Source of the DNA: Hyphomicrobiales bacterium
GTDB lineage: Bacteria; Pseudomonadota; Alphaproteobacteria; Rhizobiales; Xanthobacteraceae
DNA: 64,000 bases
Assembly: GCA_021730985.1 (NCBI GenBank)
Contig: JAKFYI010000015.1
Coordinates: forward strand, 1 to 64,000
Direction: 5' to 3'
The notes under the pieces are model-generated. The model had not been told where the DNA came from. It searched no databases and worked only from the letters and a program-made list of their open reading frames with translations. Below are positions 9,094 through 18,052 of this stretch, in pieces. Position 1 is the first letter of the stretch; the number at the start of each line of letters is the position of its first letter. The position numbers and the translations under genes were made by a program.

Positions 9094-10332
9094 ATGGCGA
9101 AGACAAAGCGAACCAGCGACCGCGTCGATGTGCTGATCGGGGGCGGCGGCTTTGCCGGGCTCGCGCTCGCCATCGCGTTGCGCCAGAGCCTCGGCCCGTC
9201 GTTCGTGGTGACGGTGGCCGATCCGGCTTTGGGCAAATCCCATTCCGATGACGTGCGCGCCTCCGCTATCGCTGCGGCCGCCCGGCGCATGTTCGAGGCG
9301 ATCGGCGTCTGGGACGCCGTCGCGGACGAAGCGCAACCGATCCTCGACATGGTCGTCACCGACTCCAAGCTCGCCGACGCGGTGCGTCCGGTGTTCCTGA
9401 GCTTCGGCGGCGAGGTCGATCCGGGCGAGCCGTTTGCTCACATGATCGAGAACAGGCCGCTCAACGATGCGCTGATGGCCGAGGCCAAGCGGCAAGGCAT
9501 CGTGTTGCGCGCGGACGCGGTGGCGGATTTCGAAACCGAGGCCAGCCAGATCAAAGTCAATTTCTCCAACGGCGATCCGGTGGTGGCGCGCCTGCTGGTT
9601 GCGGCGGACGGCGCGCGTTCGGCGATCCGCGAGCACGCCGGCATCCAGAGCTTCGGCTGGGCCTACGGACAATCCGGCATCGTGACGACCGTGGCGCACG
9701 AGCGCGATCACCAGGGCCGCGCCGACGAGCATTTCCTTCCGGCGGGACCGTTCGCGATCCTGCCGCTCAAGGGCAGGCGCTCGTCGATCGTATGGACCGA
9801 AGCGGCCGCCGAGGCCGACCGCATCGTCGCGCTACCGGACGAAGAATTTCACGCCGAGCTGGAACGCCGGTTCGGCCTGCGTCTCGGCGACATCAAGGTG
9901 GCGGGACCGCGGCGCGCCTATCCGCTCAGCCTGTCGATCGCGCGGTCGTTCGTTGGCGAGCGGCTCGCGCTGGTGGGTGACGCCGCACACGTCATCCATC
10001 CGATCGCGGGCCAAGGCCTCAACATGGGATTGCGCGACGTCGCGGCGCTGGCCGAGGCGATTGTCGATGCGGCGCGGCTCGGACTCGATCCCGGCGATGC
10101 GTTCGTGCTCGAGCGCTATCAGCGCTGGCGGCGGTTCGACACCATGTCGATGGGAGTCGCAACCGACGGGCTCAACCGGCTGTTCTCCAACAGCTCCGAC
10201 GCGCTGCGGATTGTTCGCGATGTCGGCTTGGGCCTGGTCGAGCGCGCGCCCGCGCTCAAGGGCCTGTTCATGCGCGAGGCCGCGGGCCTCACCGGCGACG
10301 TGCCGAAGCTGCTGCGCGGTGAGGCGCTGTAA
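9094..10332 (+). CDS. FAD-dependent UbiH/UbiF/Coq6-family hydroxylase
   Basis: 412-residue flavin monooxygenase of the ubiquinone-biosynthesis hydroxylase family. FAD-binding motifs: Rossmann loop GGGGFAGLALA near residue 16, the DG-type motif AADGARS in the middle, and LALVGDAAHVIHPIAGQG with the ribityl-binding Asp. Such enzymes hydroxylate the polyprenylphenol ring during ubiquinone assembly at the inner membrane; which ring carbon cannot be assigned, and alphaproteobacteria use UbiL/UbiM-type variants. It is transcribed away from tesB from an extended -10 element whose predicted start coincides with the start codon. Confidence 0.85.
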   Translation: MAKTKRTSDRVDVLIGGGGFAGLALAIALRQSLGPSFVVTVADPALGKSHSDDVRASAIAAAARRMFEAIGVWDAVADEAQPILDMVVTDSKLADAVRPVFLSFGGEVDPGEPFAHMIENRPLNDALMAEAKRQGIVLRADAVADFETEASQIKVNFSNGDPVVARLLVAADGARSAIREHAGIQSFGWAYGQSGIVTTVAHERDHQGRADEHFLPAGPFAILPLKGRRSSIVWTEAAAEADRIVALPDEEFHAELERRFGLRLGDIKVAGPRRAYPLSLSIARSFVGERLALVGDAAHVIHPIAGQGLNMGLRDVAALAEAIVDAARLGLDPGDAFVLERYQRWRRFDTMSMGVATDGLNRLFSNSSDALRIVRDVGLGLVERAPALKGLFMREAAGLTGDVPKLLRGEAL

Positions 10333-10351
10333 TTTCCGGGAAACTTCGCGC

Positions 10352-10978
10352 TCAGGTCAGCGGCACGACCGCGATCTGCTCCTTGAACGCCGGACGTGAC
10401 GAGATCGCGCCGTACCAGCGGTCGAGATTCGGCGTCGCCGGCCGCTCGGGGATGAGCTGGTTGTAGCGATAGATCATGATGCCGACCGGAATGTCGCCGT
10501 AGGAAAAATCGTTGCCCGCCATGAACTGAGTCTTGCCGAGCTGCGCGTCCATCATCTTCGCGGCGGTGACGGTCTTTTCCTTGGCGGCTGCGATCGCGTT
10601 GGCGTCGCGCTTCTCCGGCGGCGTGCGGATCAGGCCCCAGAACACCGGCGTGATCGCGGGGCCGAGCACCGAAAGCTGCCAGTCCATCCACTTGTGCGCC
10701 AGGGCGCGCGTCTTCAGGTCGGCCGGCTCCAGCGTGCGGTTGTTATGCTTGGCGGCGAGATAGCGGATGATCGAATTGGATTCCCACAGCGTGAAGCCGT
10801 CTTCCTCCTCGATGGTCGGAATCAGCGAGTTCGGATTCATCGCGAGATAGAACGGATCTTTGGTCTTGCCGAACGCGCCGCCGACGTCGATGCGGTCGAA
10901 CGGCACCTTCATTTCCGCAAGCGCCCAGATTGTCTTCTGCACATTGGACGATGTGTTGCGGCCCCAGACTTTCAACAT
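10352..10978 (-). CDS. Glutathione S-transferase family protein
   Basis: 208-residue GST: N-terminal thioredoxin-like half starting MLKVWGRNTSSNVQKTIWAL, with the SSNVQK site typical of bacterial Ser-type GSTs and the glutathione-binding ESNSIIRYLA block, then an all-helical C-terminal half. Its substrate is unknown. The ATG ending at 10978 has GGGAGAA seven bases upstream; the longer frame would add MAGTSPAMT-like residues, which are translation of an extragenic palindromic repeat, not protein. It converges on the hydroxylase gene with a 19-bp gap. Confidence 0.88.
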   Translation of the reverse strand: MLKVWGRNTSSNVQKTIWALAEMKVPFDRIDVGGAFGKTKDPFYLAMNPNSLIPTIEEEDGFTLWESNSIIRYLAAKHNNRTLEPADLKTRALAHKWMDWQLSVLGPAITPVFWGLIRTPPEKRDANAIAAAKEKTVTAAKMMDAQLGKTQFMAGNDFSYGDIPVGIMIYRYNQLIPERPATPNLDRWYGAISSRPAFKEQIAVVPLT

Positions 10979-11009
10979 TCTGTTTTCTCCCTGATCCTGA
11001 ATTTTATCC

Positions 11010-11040
11010 GTCATGGCCGGGCTTGTCCCGGCCATCCACG
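11010..11040. repeat. Extragenic palindromic repeat, family A
   Basis: GATGGCCGGGACAAGCCCGGCCATGA-type palindrome (both arms GATGGCCGGG) between the GST and Trm112-like genes. Palindromes of this type are scattered through Bradyrhizobiaceae-like genomes and their translation (MAGTSPAMT) often contaminates gene starts. Confidence 0.7.
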
Positions 11041-11051
11041 CCTTTGGTGTC

Positions 11052-11085
11052 GTGCCAAAATGAAATGCCCGCGACCGGCGGGCAT
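11052..11085 (-). terminator. Terminator after the Trm112-like gene
   Basis: Minus-strand hairpin ATGCCCGC/GCGGGCAT (arms 11078-11085 and 11065-11072, 5-base loop) followed by TTCATTTTGG. It is 23 bp after the stop codon. Confidence 0.7.
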
Positions 11086-11107
11086 CACGGCAAACGGCAA
11101 CAAACTC

Positions 11108-11308
11108 TCAGTCCAGCTTGCGCGCCTCTTCCGGCAGCATGATCGGGATGCCGTCGCGGATCGGATAGGCGAGCTTGGCTTCGCGCGAGATCAACTCCTG
11201 ACGGCCGGCGTCGTATTCGAGCCGGCCCTTGGTCAGCGGGCAGACCAGGATTTCCAGAAGCTTGGGATCGACGCCGCTGGCCGGACGTTCGCTGGGCAGG
11301 TTCGACAT
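11108..11308 (-). CDS. Trm112-family (UPF0434/YcaR-type) small protein
   Basis: 66-residue protein with the family core [17 protein letters not shown] and the tail block [16 protein letters not shown]. Eukaryotic Trm112 activates several methyltransferases; the bacterial homologues are thought to play similar partner roles, but no partner is defined here. Only one of the metal-ligand cysteines of the long form is present, as usual in the short bacterial proteins. The ATG ending at 11308 has CGGAG nine bases upstream; the upstream ATG at 11335 has none. Last gene of a minus-strand run with the LON-domain and thioredoxin genes. Confidence 0.88.
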   Translation of the reverse strand: MSNLPSERPASGVDPKLLEILVCPLTKGRLEYDAGRQELISREAKLAYPIRDGIPIMLPEEARKLD

Positions 11309-11395
11309 GATGCGCTCCGAGTGGGCTGCCGGCATCCTAAAGCATGATCGCGAAAAGGGGAGCCCGGTTCGTCGAGGCTCGGCGCCGGCGTGCCG

Positions 11396-12070
11396 TCACT
11401 GCAGCGGCGTTTCCCCGCCGTTGTTGGTCTTGGCCAGTTCGATTTCCGTGATGGCGATCAGGATTTCCGCCCGCGTCTTCAGGTCGGGAGCCTCCAGCAG
11501 CGCCTGCTTTTCCGCCACGCCATAGGGCGACATCATCGCCAGCGCGTTGACCAGCGCTTCGTTGGGCGCGCTCTCGATCCCGGCCCAGTCGGTCTTGAGA
11601 TTGTTGGCCTTGAGAAAGTGCGTCAGCGCCTCCAGCAGCGTGTCGCGATCGACCTCGTCCTCGCCCTTTCGGGCGATGAAATCACCGGCGAACGGCGCGA
11701 ACGTTACGCGGCACTGGCGGTATGCGGTCCGCACGCCGAGTTCCTCCTCGATGCGAAAGCGCGCGACGCCGGTGAGATGCATCACGTAACGCCCGTCACC
11801 GGTCTCGGCCAATTGCGTGATGCGGCCGACGCAGCCGACCTTGAACAGGTTGGGCTTTTCCTCGGGTCCGGGATGCGCCGGGTCCGGCTGGATCATGCCG
11901 ATCAGCCGGTGGCCGTCGCGCAGCGCGTCGTCGATCATCTCCAGGTAACGCGGCTCGAAAATGTTGAGCGGCATCTGCCCGCGCGGCAGCAGCAGCGCGC
12001 CCGGCAGCGGGAACACGGGAATGTTCTCCGGCAGGTCGATCGGCCCGCGATAGGCGGCATTCATCGGCAT
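11396..12070 (-). CDS. LON substrate-binding domain protein
   Basis: 224-residue protein consisting of a stand-alone LON N-terminal (substrate-binding) domain, with the signature IPVFPLPGALLLPRGQMPLNIFEPRY near the N-terminus split across residues 17-42 and an all-helical second half. There is no AAA+ or protease domain. In alphaproteobacteria this gene regularly accompanies the CnoX-like thioredoxin gene, as here (37-bp gap), suggesting a joint role in protein quality control. The ATG ending at 12070 has GGAGGG; the longer frame upstream is rejected since its first 69 residues are low-complexity and overlap the thioredoxin gene. Confidence 0.85.
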   Translation of the reverse strand: MPMNAAYRGPIDLPENIPVFPLPGALLLPRGQMPLNIFEPRYLEMIDDALRDGHRLIGMIQPDPAHPGPEEKPNLFKVGCVGRITQLAETGDGRYVMHLTGVARFRIEEELGVRTAYRQCRVTFAPFAGDFIARKGEDEVDRDTLLEALTHFLKANNLKTDWAGIESAPNEALVNALAMMSPYGVAEKQALLEAPDLKTRAEILIAITEIELAKTNNGGETPLQ

Positions 12071-12107
12071 CGTCGCCCTCCGTGTCCGGCGGAGCCGGAT
12101 GGGAGCA

Positions 12108-13016
12108 TCAGGAAAACAGGATCGATGACAAACGCCTGCGGCCGGCGATGGTTGCCTCGTCGGTCGGTCCCCAGGCGTCGAAGAACTGGACGAGCTGCTT
12201 GCGCGCGCCGTCGTCGTTCCACTTGCGGTCGCGCTTGACGATTTGGAGGAGATGCTCGCTCGCGGTGTCGCGCGCACCGCTGGCGTTCAGCGCGAGAGCG
12301 AGGTCGAACCGGGCCTGATGGTCGGCGGGATTGGCCGCCACCTTCTGCTCCAGCTCATTGACCGGGCCGAGCGACTGCGACTGCTCGGCGAGTTCGATCG
12401 CCGCGCGCGCCGCTGCCACCGCGGCATCGGTGTGCTTGGCCTCCGGCACCATCGCGAGCGTCTGCTTGGCTTGCTCGATTGCGCCGGTGGCGACGTAACA
12501 GCGCGCCAGGCCCGCGAGTGCGGCGATGCTGGCGCCGTCCTCTTCCAGCACCTGTGCGTAGATTTGCGCCGCGGTGTCGTAGTCCTTGTCCGCGAGCGCC
12601 TGCTCGGCGGCCTTGAGCAGATCCTTGTCGCCCGCGCCGAGCTTTTCCTTGGTGAGCCGCTCCAGGAACGCGACCACCTGGTTCTCCGGCAGCGCGCCCA
12701 TGAAGCCGTCGGCCGGCTGTCCATTGACGAAGGCAATCACCGCGGGGATCGACTGGATACCCATCTGGCCCGGGATCGCCGGATGCTCGTCGATGTTCAT
12801 CTTGACGAGCTTGACCTTGCCCTTGGCCGCCTTGACCACCTTTTCGAGGATCGGCGTGAGCTGCTTGCAGGGGCCGCACCACGGCGCCCAGAAGTCGATC
12901 AGCACCGGCTGGCGCTTGGATTCCTCGATGACGTCTTTGACGAACGCCTGCGTGGTGGTCTCCTTGATGAGACCGTCCGCCGCCGCAGCCATCACTCCCC
13001 CGCCGTCCTGCAGCAT
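12108..13016 (-). CDS. Thioredoxin-TPR co-chaperone (CnoX-like)
   Basis: 302 residues: thioredoxin domain (about 15-125) with the redox-active site WCGPC (Cys47, Cys50) and the cis-proline SIPAV, then TPR-like helical repeats to the end. This is the architecture of CnoX/YbbN, a holdase that passes oxidatively damaged proteins to GroEL or DnaK. E. coli CnoX lacks the CXXC pair, whereas alphaproteobacterial forms keep it and can also reduce mixed disulfides; the intact WCGPC here fits the latter type. Neighbours are the LON-domain gene downstream and the broken deacylase gene upstream. Confidence 0.88.
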   Translation of the reverse strand: MLQDGGGVMAAAADGLIKETTTQAFVKDVIEESKRQPVLIDFWAPWCGPCKQLTPILEKVVKAAKGKVKLVKMNIDEHPAIPGQMGIQSIPAVIAFVNGQPADGFMGALPENQVVAFLERLTKEKLGAGDKDLLKAAEQALADKDYDTAAQIYAQVLEEDGASIAALAGLARCYVATGAIEQAKQTLAMVPEAKHTDAAVAAARAAIELAEQSQSLGPVNELEQKVAANPADHQARFDLALALNASGARDTASEHLLQIVKRDRKWNDDGARKQLVQFFDAWGPTDEATIAGRRRLSSILFS

Positions 13017-13103
13017 TGTCCGCCCGTCCTTGCTTGATGCGGGACCAAAAGCCCCGGATTTCCCGCCCTAGATGGCGAGAAGCTGGGCCAATTGCAACGG
13101 TCC

Positions 13104-13629
13104 TCAGGCCGTCGGTTCCGTTCCGGCCGCTGCGTCCGCCACCGGCTCGATCCGCGGCTCGTGCCCGGTCGCCCGCAGGAACCGCAGCAAATCCGCGCTC
13201 GAAAGGGTGGTGGTCATGGTGTTGGTCAGCGGGTGCGCGTTGATCGTGTCTCGCGCCATCAGGCCTGCGTCCAGCACCACCGTGACCCGGCGCTCCGTGT
13301 CGTTCTAGCGCGCCGAATGGCGTCACCGAGCCGGGCTCGACGCCGAGCGTCTCCAGCATCAGCGCGGCCGGCCCGAACGAGAACCGTCCGCTGGCGCGGA
13401 GCCGGTTGTGCAGCGACTTCAGCTCGATCGCGGCATCCTCCTGCGCGGTGACCAGGAACAGCGCGCCCTTCTTGTCCTTGAGGAACAGGTTCTTGGTGTG
13501 AGCGCCCGGAATCTGCCCGCGTAGCGCCTGCGACTGCTCGACCGTGAACAGCGGCGGGTGCCGCACCGTCGAATGGCGGATGTTCAGGCGGTCCAGAGCG
13601 GCGAAAAGCTCGTCGGGCGTGGCGGGCAT
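13104..13629 (-). pseudogene. Prolyl-tRNA deacylase (YbaK/ProX family), frameshifted
   Basis: The first part reads as a YbaK/aa-tRNA deacylase domain (MPATPDELFAALDRLNIRH start, KNLFLKDKKGALFLVTA core, GSVTPFGAL). After that the expected continuation (NDTERRVTVVLDAGLMARDT, then NAHPLTNTMTT) is in the next frame. Reading CTAG at 13305-13308 as CTG restores one frame of about 174 codons to a TGA at 13104-13106, so there is a single extra base. The family removes Ala mischarged on tRNA-Pro. As written, the product would lose its second half. Either a genuine young pseudogene or a sequencing error; the sequence alone cannot decide. Confidence 0.8.
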
Positions 13630-13742
13630 GGGCTCAATTAGGGCTGATTGGCGAGATATAGGCCTTCGGCGGTGGCGTTGTTGCAATGCCGGGTTCGTTT
13701 TGGCATAGGAACGGCCTTGGCGGTACGCCGCCGAACACGGAT

Positions 13743-13817
<75 letters not shown>

Positions 13818-13849
13818 GTTCAGCCCTCGGGCTTCGGACCGGACCATCC

Positions 13850-13907
13850 GCAGCCAGCGCCACCAATCCCTCAATATCCCGCCGCCAGTGCGCCTCGCGT
13901 GCGGGTG
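13850..13907. repeat. Imperfect copy of the ggt 3' end, left of mazEF
   Basis: About 56 bp resembling 14632-14687, the region spanning the ggt stop codon. Read on the minus strand it encodes GTRTRGALAAGY and a stop, as in the Ggt C-terminus (DTRTRGALAAGY). The two copies differ at a handful of positions and by one 2-base indel, and they flank the mazEF module as direct repeats. Confidence 0.75.
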
Positions 13908-13969
13908 CCCCACGCGGTCTCTCGCGGGGTCATGGGCGCCTCGGTGACTGCGATGACGCCGCACCCGCC

Positions 13970-13998
13970 TTGGCGTGCATCGGGGCTCGTGTTATATT
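13970..13998 (+). promoter_or_regulatory. mazEF promoter
   Basis: -35 TTGGCG (13970-13975), 17-bp spacer, -10 TATATT (13993-13998). A start near 14005 leaves a short leader before the ribosome site GGAAAGG at 14012-14018. Confidence 0.65.
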
Positions 13999-14007
13999 CC
14001 AATATAA
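13992..14007. promoter_or_regulatory. Inverted-repeat operator over the mazEF -10 box
   Basis: TTATATTCCAATATAA is a perfect inverted repeat (7-bp arms, 2-bp centre) that covers the -10 hexamer and the likely start site. Antitoxins of the MazE/AbrB type bind such palindromes to repress their own operon. Confidence 0.6.
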
Positions 14008-14026
14008 CTATGGAAAGGCCCTTGCC

Positions 14027-14287
14027 ATGACTCACGCCGCGCGGCTTCGGAAGGTCGGGGGATCGGTCATGCTGGCCATCCCCAAGCCCATGCTCGACGC
14101 ACTCGATCTCGCGGCGGAAACCTCGGTCGGGCTTTCGATCAAGGCCGGCAAGCTTGTCGTCGATCCCAAACAGCGGCGGCGCTACACGCTCGATGAATTG
14201 CTGGCGCAGTGCAAACCGCCGGCGCGGCGCTCCCGCGCCGAGCGCGATTGGCTGCGCGATCCGCCCCGTGGCCGCGAGTTGATCTGA
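14027..14287 (+). CDS. mazE: Antitoxin of the MazE/AbrB (SpoVT) type
   Basis: 86-residue protein with a swapped-hairpin AbrB-like DNA-binding N-terminus (RKVGGSVMLAIPKPMLDAL and SVGLSIKAGKLVV) and a charged C-terminal tail that would wrap the toxin. The ATG at 14027 has GGAAAGG eight bases upstream. A six-codon open frame (MERPLP) begins at 14010, runs through the ribosome site and ends with a TGA overlapping this ATG. The antitoxin stop overlaps the toxin start by one base (TGATG), a typical translationally coupled toxin-antitoxin pair. Confidence 0.85.
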   Translation: MTHAARLRKVGGSVMLAIPKPMLDALDLAAETSVGLSIKAGKLVVDPKQRRRYTLDELLAQCKPPARRSRAERDWLRDPPRGRELI

Positions 14288-14619
14288 TGGAGCGCGGCGA
14301 CATCTATCTCGTGTCGCTCGATCCGGCCGCCGGCCACGAGCAACAGGGCAAGCGCCCGGTGCTTGTGATATCGCCGGGCAAGTTCAACCGTCTCACCGGA
14401 GTGCCCGTGGTGCTGCCGATCACGAGCGGAGGCGCCTTCGCCAGGACGGCGGGCTTTGCGGTGTCGCTCATGGGCGCCGGCACGCAGACCACCGGCGTCG
14501 TGCGCTGCGATCAGCCGCGCGCGCTCGATCTGCGCGCGCGAGCGGGCAAAAGGCTTGAGCGCGTGCCCGCCCCCATCATCGACGAAGTCCTGAGCAAGGT
14601 CGGCACGCTGTTCGAATAG
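14287..14619 (+). CDS. mazF: mRNA interferase toxin, MazF/PemK family
   Basis: 110-residue toxin starting MERGDIYLVSLDPAAGHEQQ, with GKRPVLVIS, the LPITSGG block and the TGVVRCDQPRALDLRAR block of MazF endoribonucleases, which cut mRNA at short specific sites when the antitoxin is lost. It overlaps the antitoxin stop by one base, and the length is normal. The pair is bounded by direct repeats derived from the ggt 3' end, suggesting the module was inserted there. Confidence 0.88.
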   Translation: MERGDIYLVSLDPAAGHEQQGKRPVLVISPGKFNRLTGVPVVLPITSGGAFARTAGFAVSLMGAGTQTTGVVRCDQPRALDLRARAGKRLERVPAPIIDEVLSKVGTLFE

Positions 14620-14651
14620 CGGCCGCGCTGCGGCAGCCAGCCACCAATCCC

Positions 14652-16379
<1,728 letters not shown>

Positions 16380-16454
16380 GGCGCGAGCCTATCCGAAGCT
16401 TTGTGAGGGTGGTACGGTTTGGTCCACAACCAAGAACGATGCGGGAGGACGCTC

Positions 16455-17435
16455 ATGTTCACGCGGCGTGAAACGATTGTGGGCCTGGCGGCGACGACTG
16501 CGATTGCCGGGGCGGGGATTCCGGCGTACGGCCAGAATTTCACCAAGCAAGTTCATATCATTGTGCCGTACGGTCCGGGCGGCACCTCGGACATATTGGC
16601 GCGGCTGATCGGCCCGAAGCTCTCGGAGGCGATCGGGCAGCCGGTTATTGTCGAGAACAAGCCGAGCGCATCGGGCAACATCGGCGCCGATTATGTGGCG
16701 AAGCAGCCCGGCGACGGCCACACGCTGCTGATCACCGACGTCGGCACCCTGGCCACGCAGCCGAGTCTGGTGAGAAAGCTTTCCTTCGACGTTCAGAAGG
16801 ATCTGGTGCCGGTCGGCATGGTGATGTTCTCGCCGTATTGCTTTGCCGTGCACCCCTCGCTGCCGGTGAATACGTTTGCCGAGATGATCGCTTACGACAA
16901 GGCCAATCCCGGCAAGCTCAACGTCGCCAACAGCGGGGTCGGCTCGGTCCAGCATCTGCTGGCGATTGTGATCGCCAAGAAGTACGGCCTCAAATGGGGC
17001 ATGGTGCCGTATCGCGGCGGCGCGCCCGCGGTTCGCGCCGTGGTCTCCAACGAAAGCAACGTGATCTTCAACGGCGCGCTCGCCACCATGCCGTTCGTCG
17101 TGCAGAAACAGCTCAAGGGCATCGCGGTGTCCGGCGACAAGCGATTGCCTGGCGTGCCGGACCTGCCGACCTTCAAGGAACTCGACATGCCGATCGTGGA
17201 GGTCGGCTCCTGGCAGGGCTTCCTAGCCAGCAAGGGCACGCCGCCGGCGTTGGCGGCGCGGCTCAACGGCGAGCTCAAGAAGATTCTGACGATGCCGGAT
17301 ATATCCAAAAAGATCGTCGACCTCGGCGGCGAGGTGCGCACCGACACGCCGGAGCAGTTCAGCGCTTGGATCGTCAAGGCAATCGCCGATTGGGGCGCGG
17401 TGGTGAAGGCCGAAGGCATCACGACCGACGGATGA
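16455..17435 (+). CDS. tctC: Bug/TctC-family tripartite tricarboxylate receptor
   Basis: 326-residue periplasmic substrate-binding protein. The N-terminus MFTRRETIVGLAAT carries a twin-arginine and a hydrophobic stretch ending AYGQ, so export could be by Tat. Family blocks are present: IIVPYGPGGTSDILARL, ENKPSASGNIGADYVAKQPGDGHT and the VGSVQHLLA region. Bug proteins bind small organic acids such as carboxylates. ATG at 16455 has GGGAGGAC just upstream; an earlier in-frame ATG lacks one. It precedes the small and large membrane subunits, making a complete tripartite transporter. Confidence 0.9.
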   Translation: MFTRRETIVGLAATTAIAGAGIPAYGQNFTKQVHIIVPYGPGGTSDILARLIGPKLSEAIGQPVIVENKPSASGNIGADYVAKQPGDGHTLLITDVGTLATQPSLVRKLSFDVQKDLVPVGMVMFSPYCFAVHPSLPVNTFAEMIAYDKANPGKLNVANSGVGSVQHLLAIVIAKKYGLKWGMVPYRGGAPAVRAVVSNESNVIFNGALATMPFVVQKQLKGIAVSGDKRLPGVPDLPTFKELDMPIVEVGSWQGFLASKGTPPALAARLNGELKKILTMPDISKKIVDLGGEVRTDTPEQFSAWIVKAIADWGAVVKAEGITTDG

Positions 17436-17458
17436 CGTGTGATCCGCTTATTGCTCCG

Positions 17459-17588
17459 CCCTCACCCTGAGGAGGCCGCCATAAGCGCGTTCACGCGCGT
17501 CTTCGACGCGCTATGGCGGCCGTCTCGAAGGGCGAGGGCGGCCCCATCCTTCGAGACGCGCACGTCGTGCGCTCCTCAGGATGAGGCC
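17459..17588. repeat. Extragenic repeat, family C
   Basis: Fills the gap between the TctC and TctB genes. Outer arms CCCTCACCCTGAGGAGG and CTCCTCAGGATGAGG form an inverted repeat, with an inner inverted pair GGCCGCCATA/TATGGCGGCC (17475-17521). Such a long folded repeat between the genes could lower expression of the membrane subunits relative to the receptor. Confidence 0.65.
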
Positions 17589-17596
17589 GGGAGAGA

Positions 17597-18049
17597 ATGG
17601 CTATGACCTCCCGCCTCAACGTTCCCGACCTCGCCTTTGCCGCTTTTCTTGTTGCGCTCGGCGCGTTGGCGTTCGCGTTGGCCGGCGAGTTGAGCGTCGG
17701 CACCGCGGCGGCCATGGGACCAGGGTATGTCCCGCGCGGCTTGGCGCTGATCATCATGATCTACGGCGCCGTGCTGGGTGCGCGGGCGGCGGTCGCGGGC
17801 CGCCTGGACTTCCCGGAAACCGCATGGCGGCCGCTGCTGCTCATCTCGGCATCGGTCGCGCTGTTCGCGGTGCTGCTGCCAATCGCCGGGCTTGCGATCA
17901 CCAGCCTCGTCGTCGTGATCTGCGCAGGCTATGCCGCCTATGACGTGCGGCTGCGCGAAAACGCGGTGCTCGCGGTGGCGCTGGCGATCTTTGCGGTGCT
18001 GCTGTTCGTCACCGCGCTCGGGCTGCCGATCGCTGTATGGCCGTGGTAG
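17597..18049 (+). CDS. tctB: TctB-like small membrane subunit of tripartite transporter
   Basis: 150-residue hydrophobic protein with four predicted membrane segments and the family motif MGPGYVPR after the first. TctB subunits are poorly conserved and pair with TctA. Ribosome site GGGAGA precedes the ATG. The TctA gene begins 4 bp after its stop. Confidence 0.88.
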   Translation: MAMTSRLNVPDLAFAAFLVALGALAFALAGELSVGTAAAMGPGYVPRGLALIIMIYGAVLGARAAVAGRLDFPETAWRPLLLISASVALFAVLLPIAGLAITSLVVVICAGYAAYDVRLRENAVLAVALAIFAVLLFVTALGLPIAVWPW

Positions 18050-18052
18050 CGC

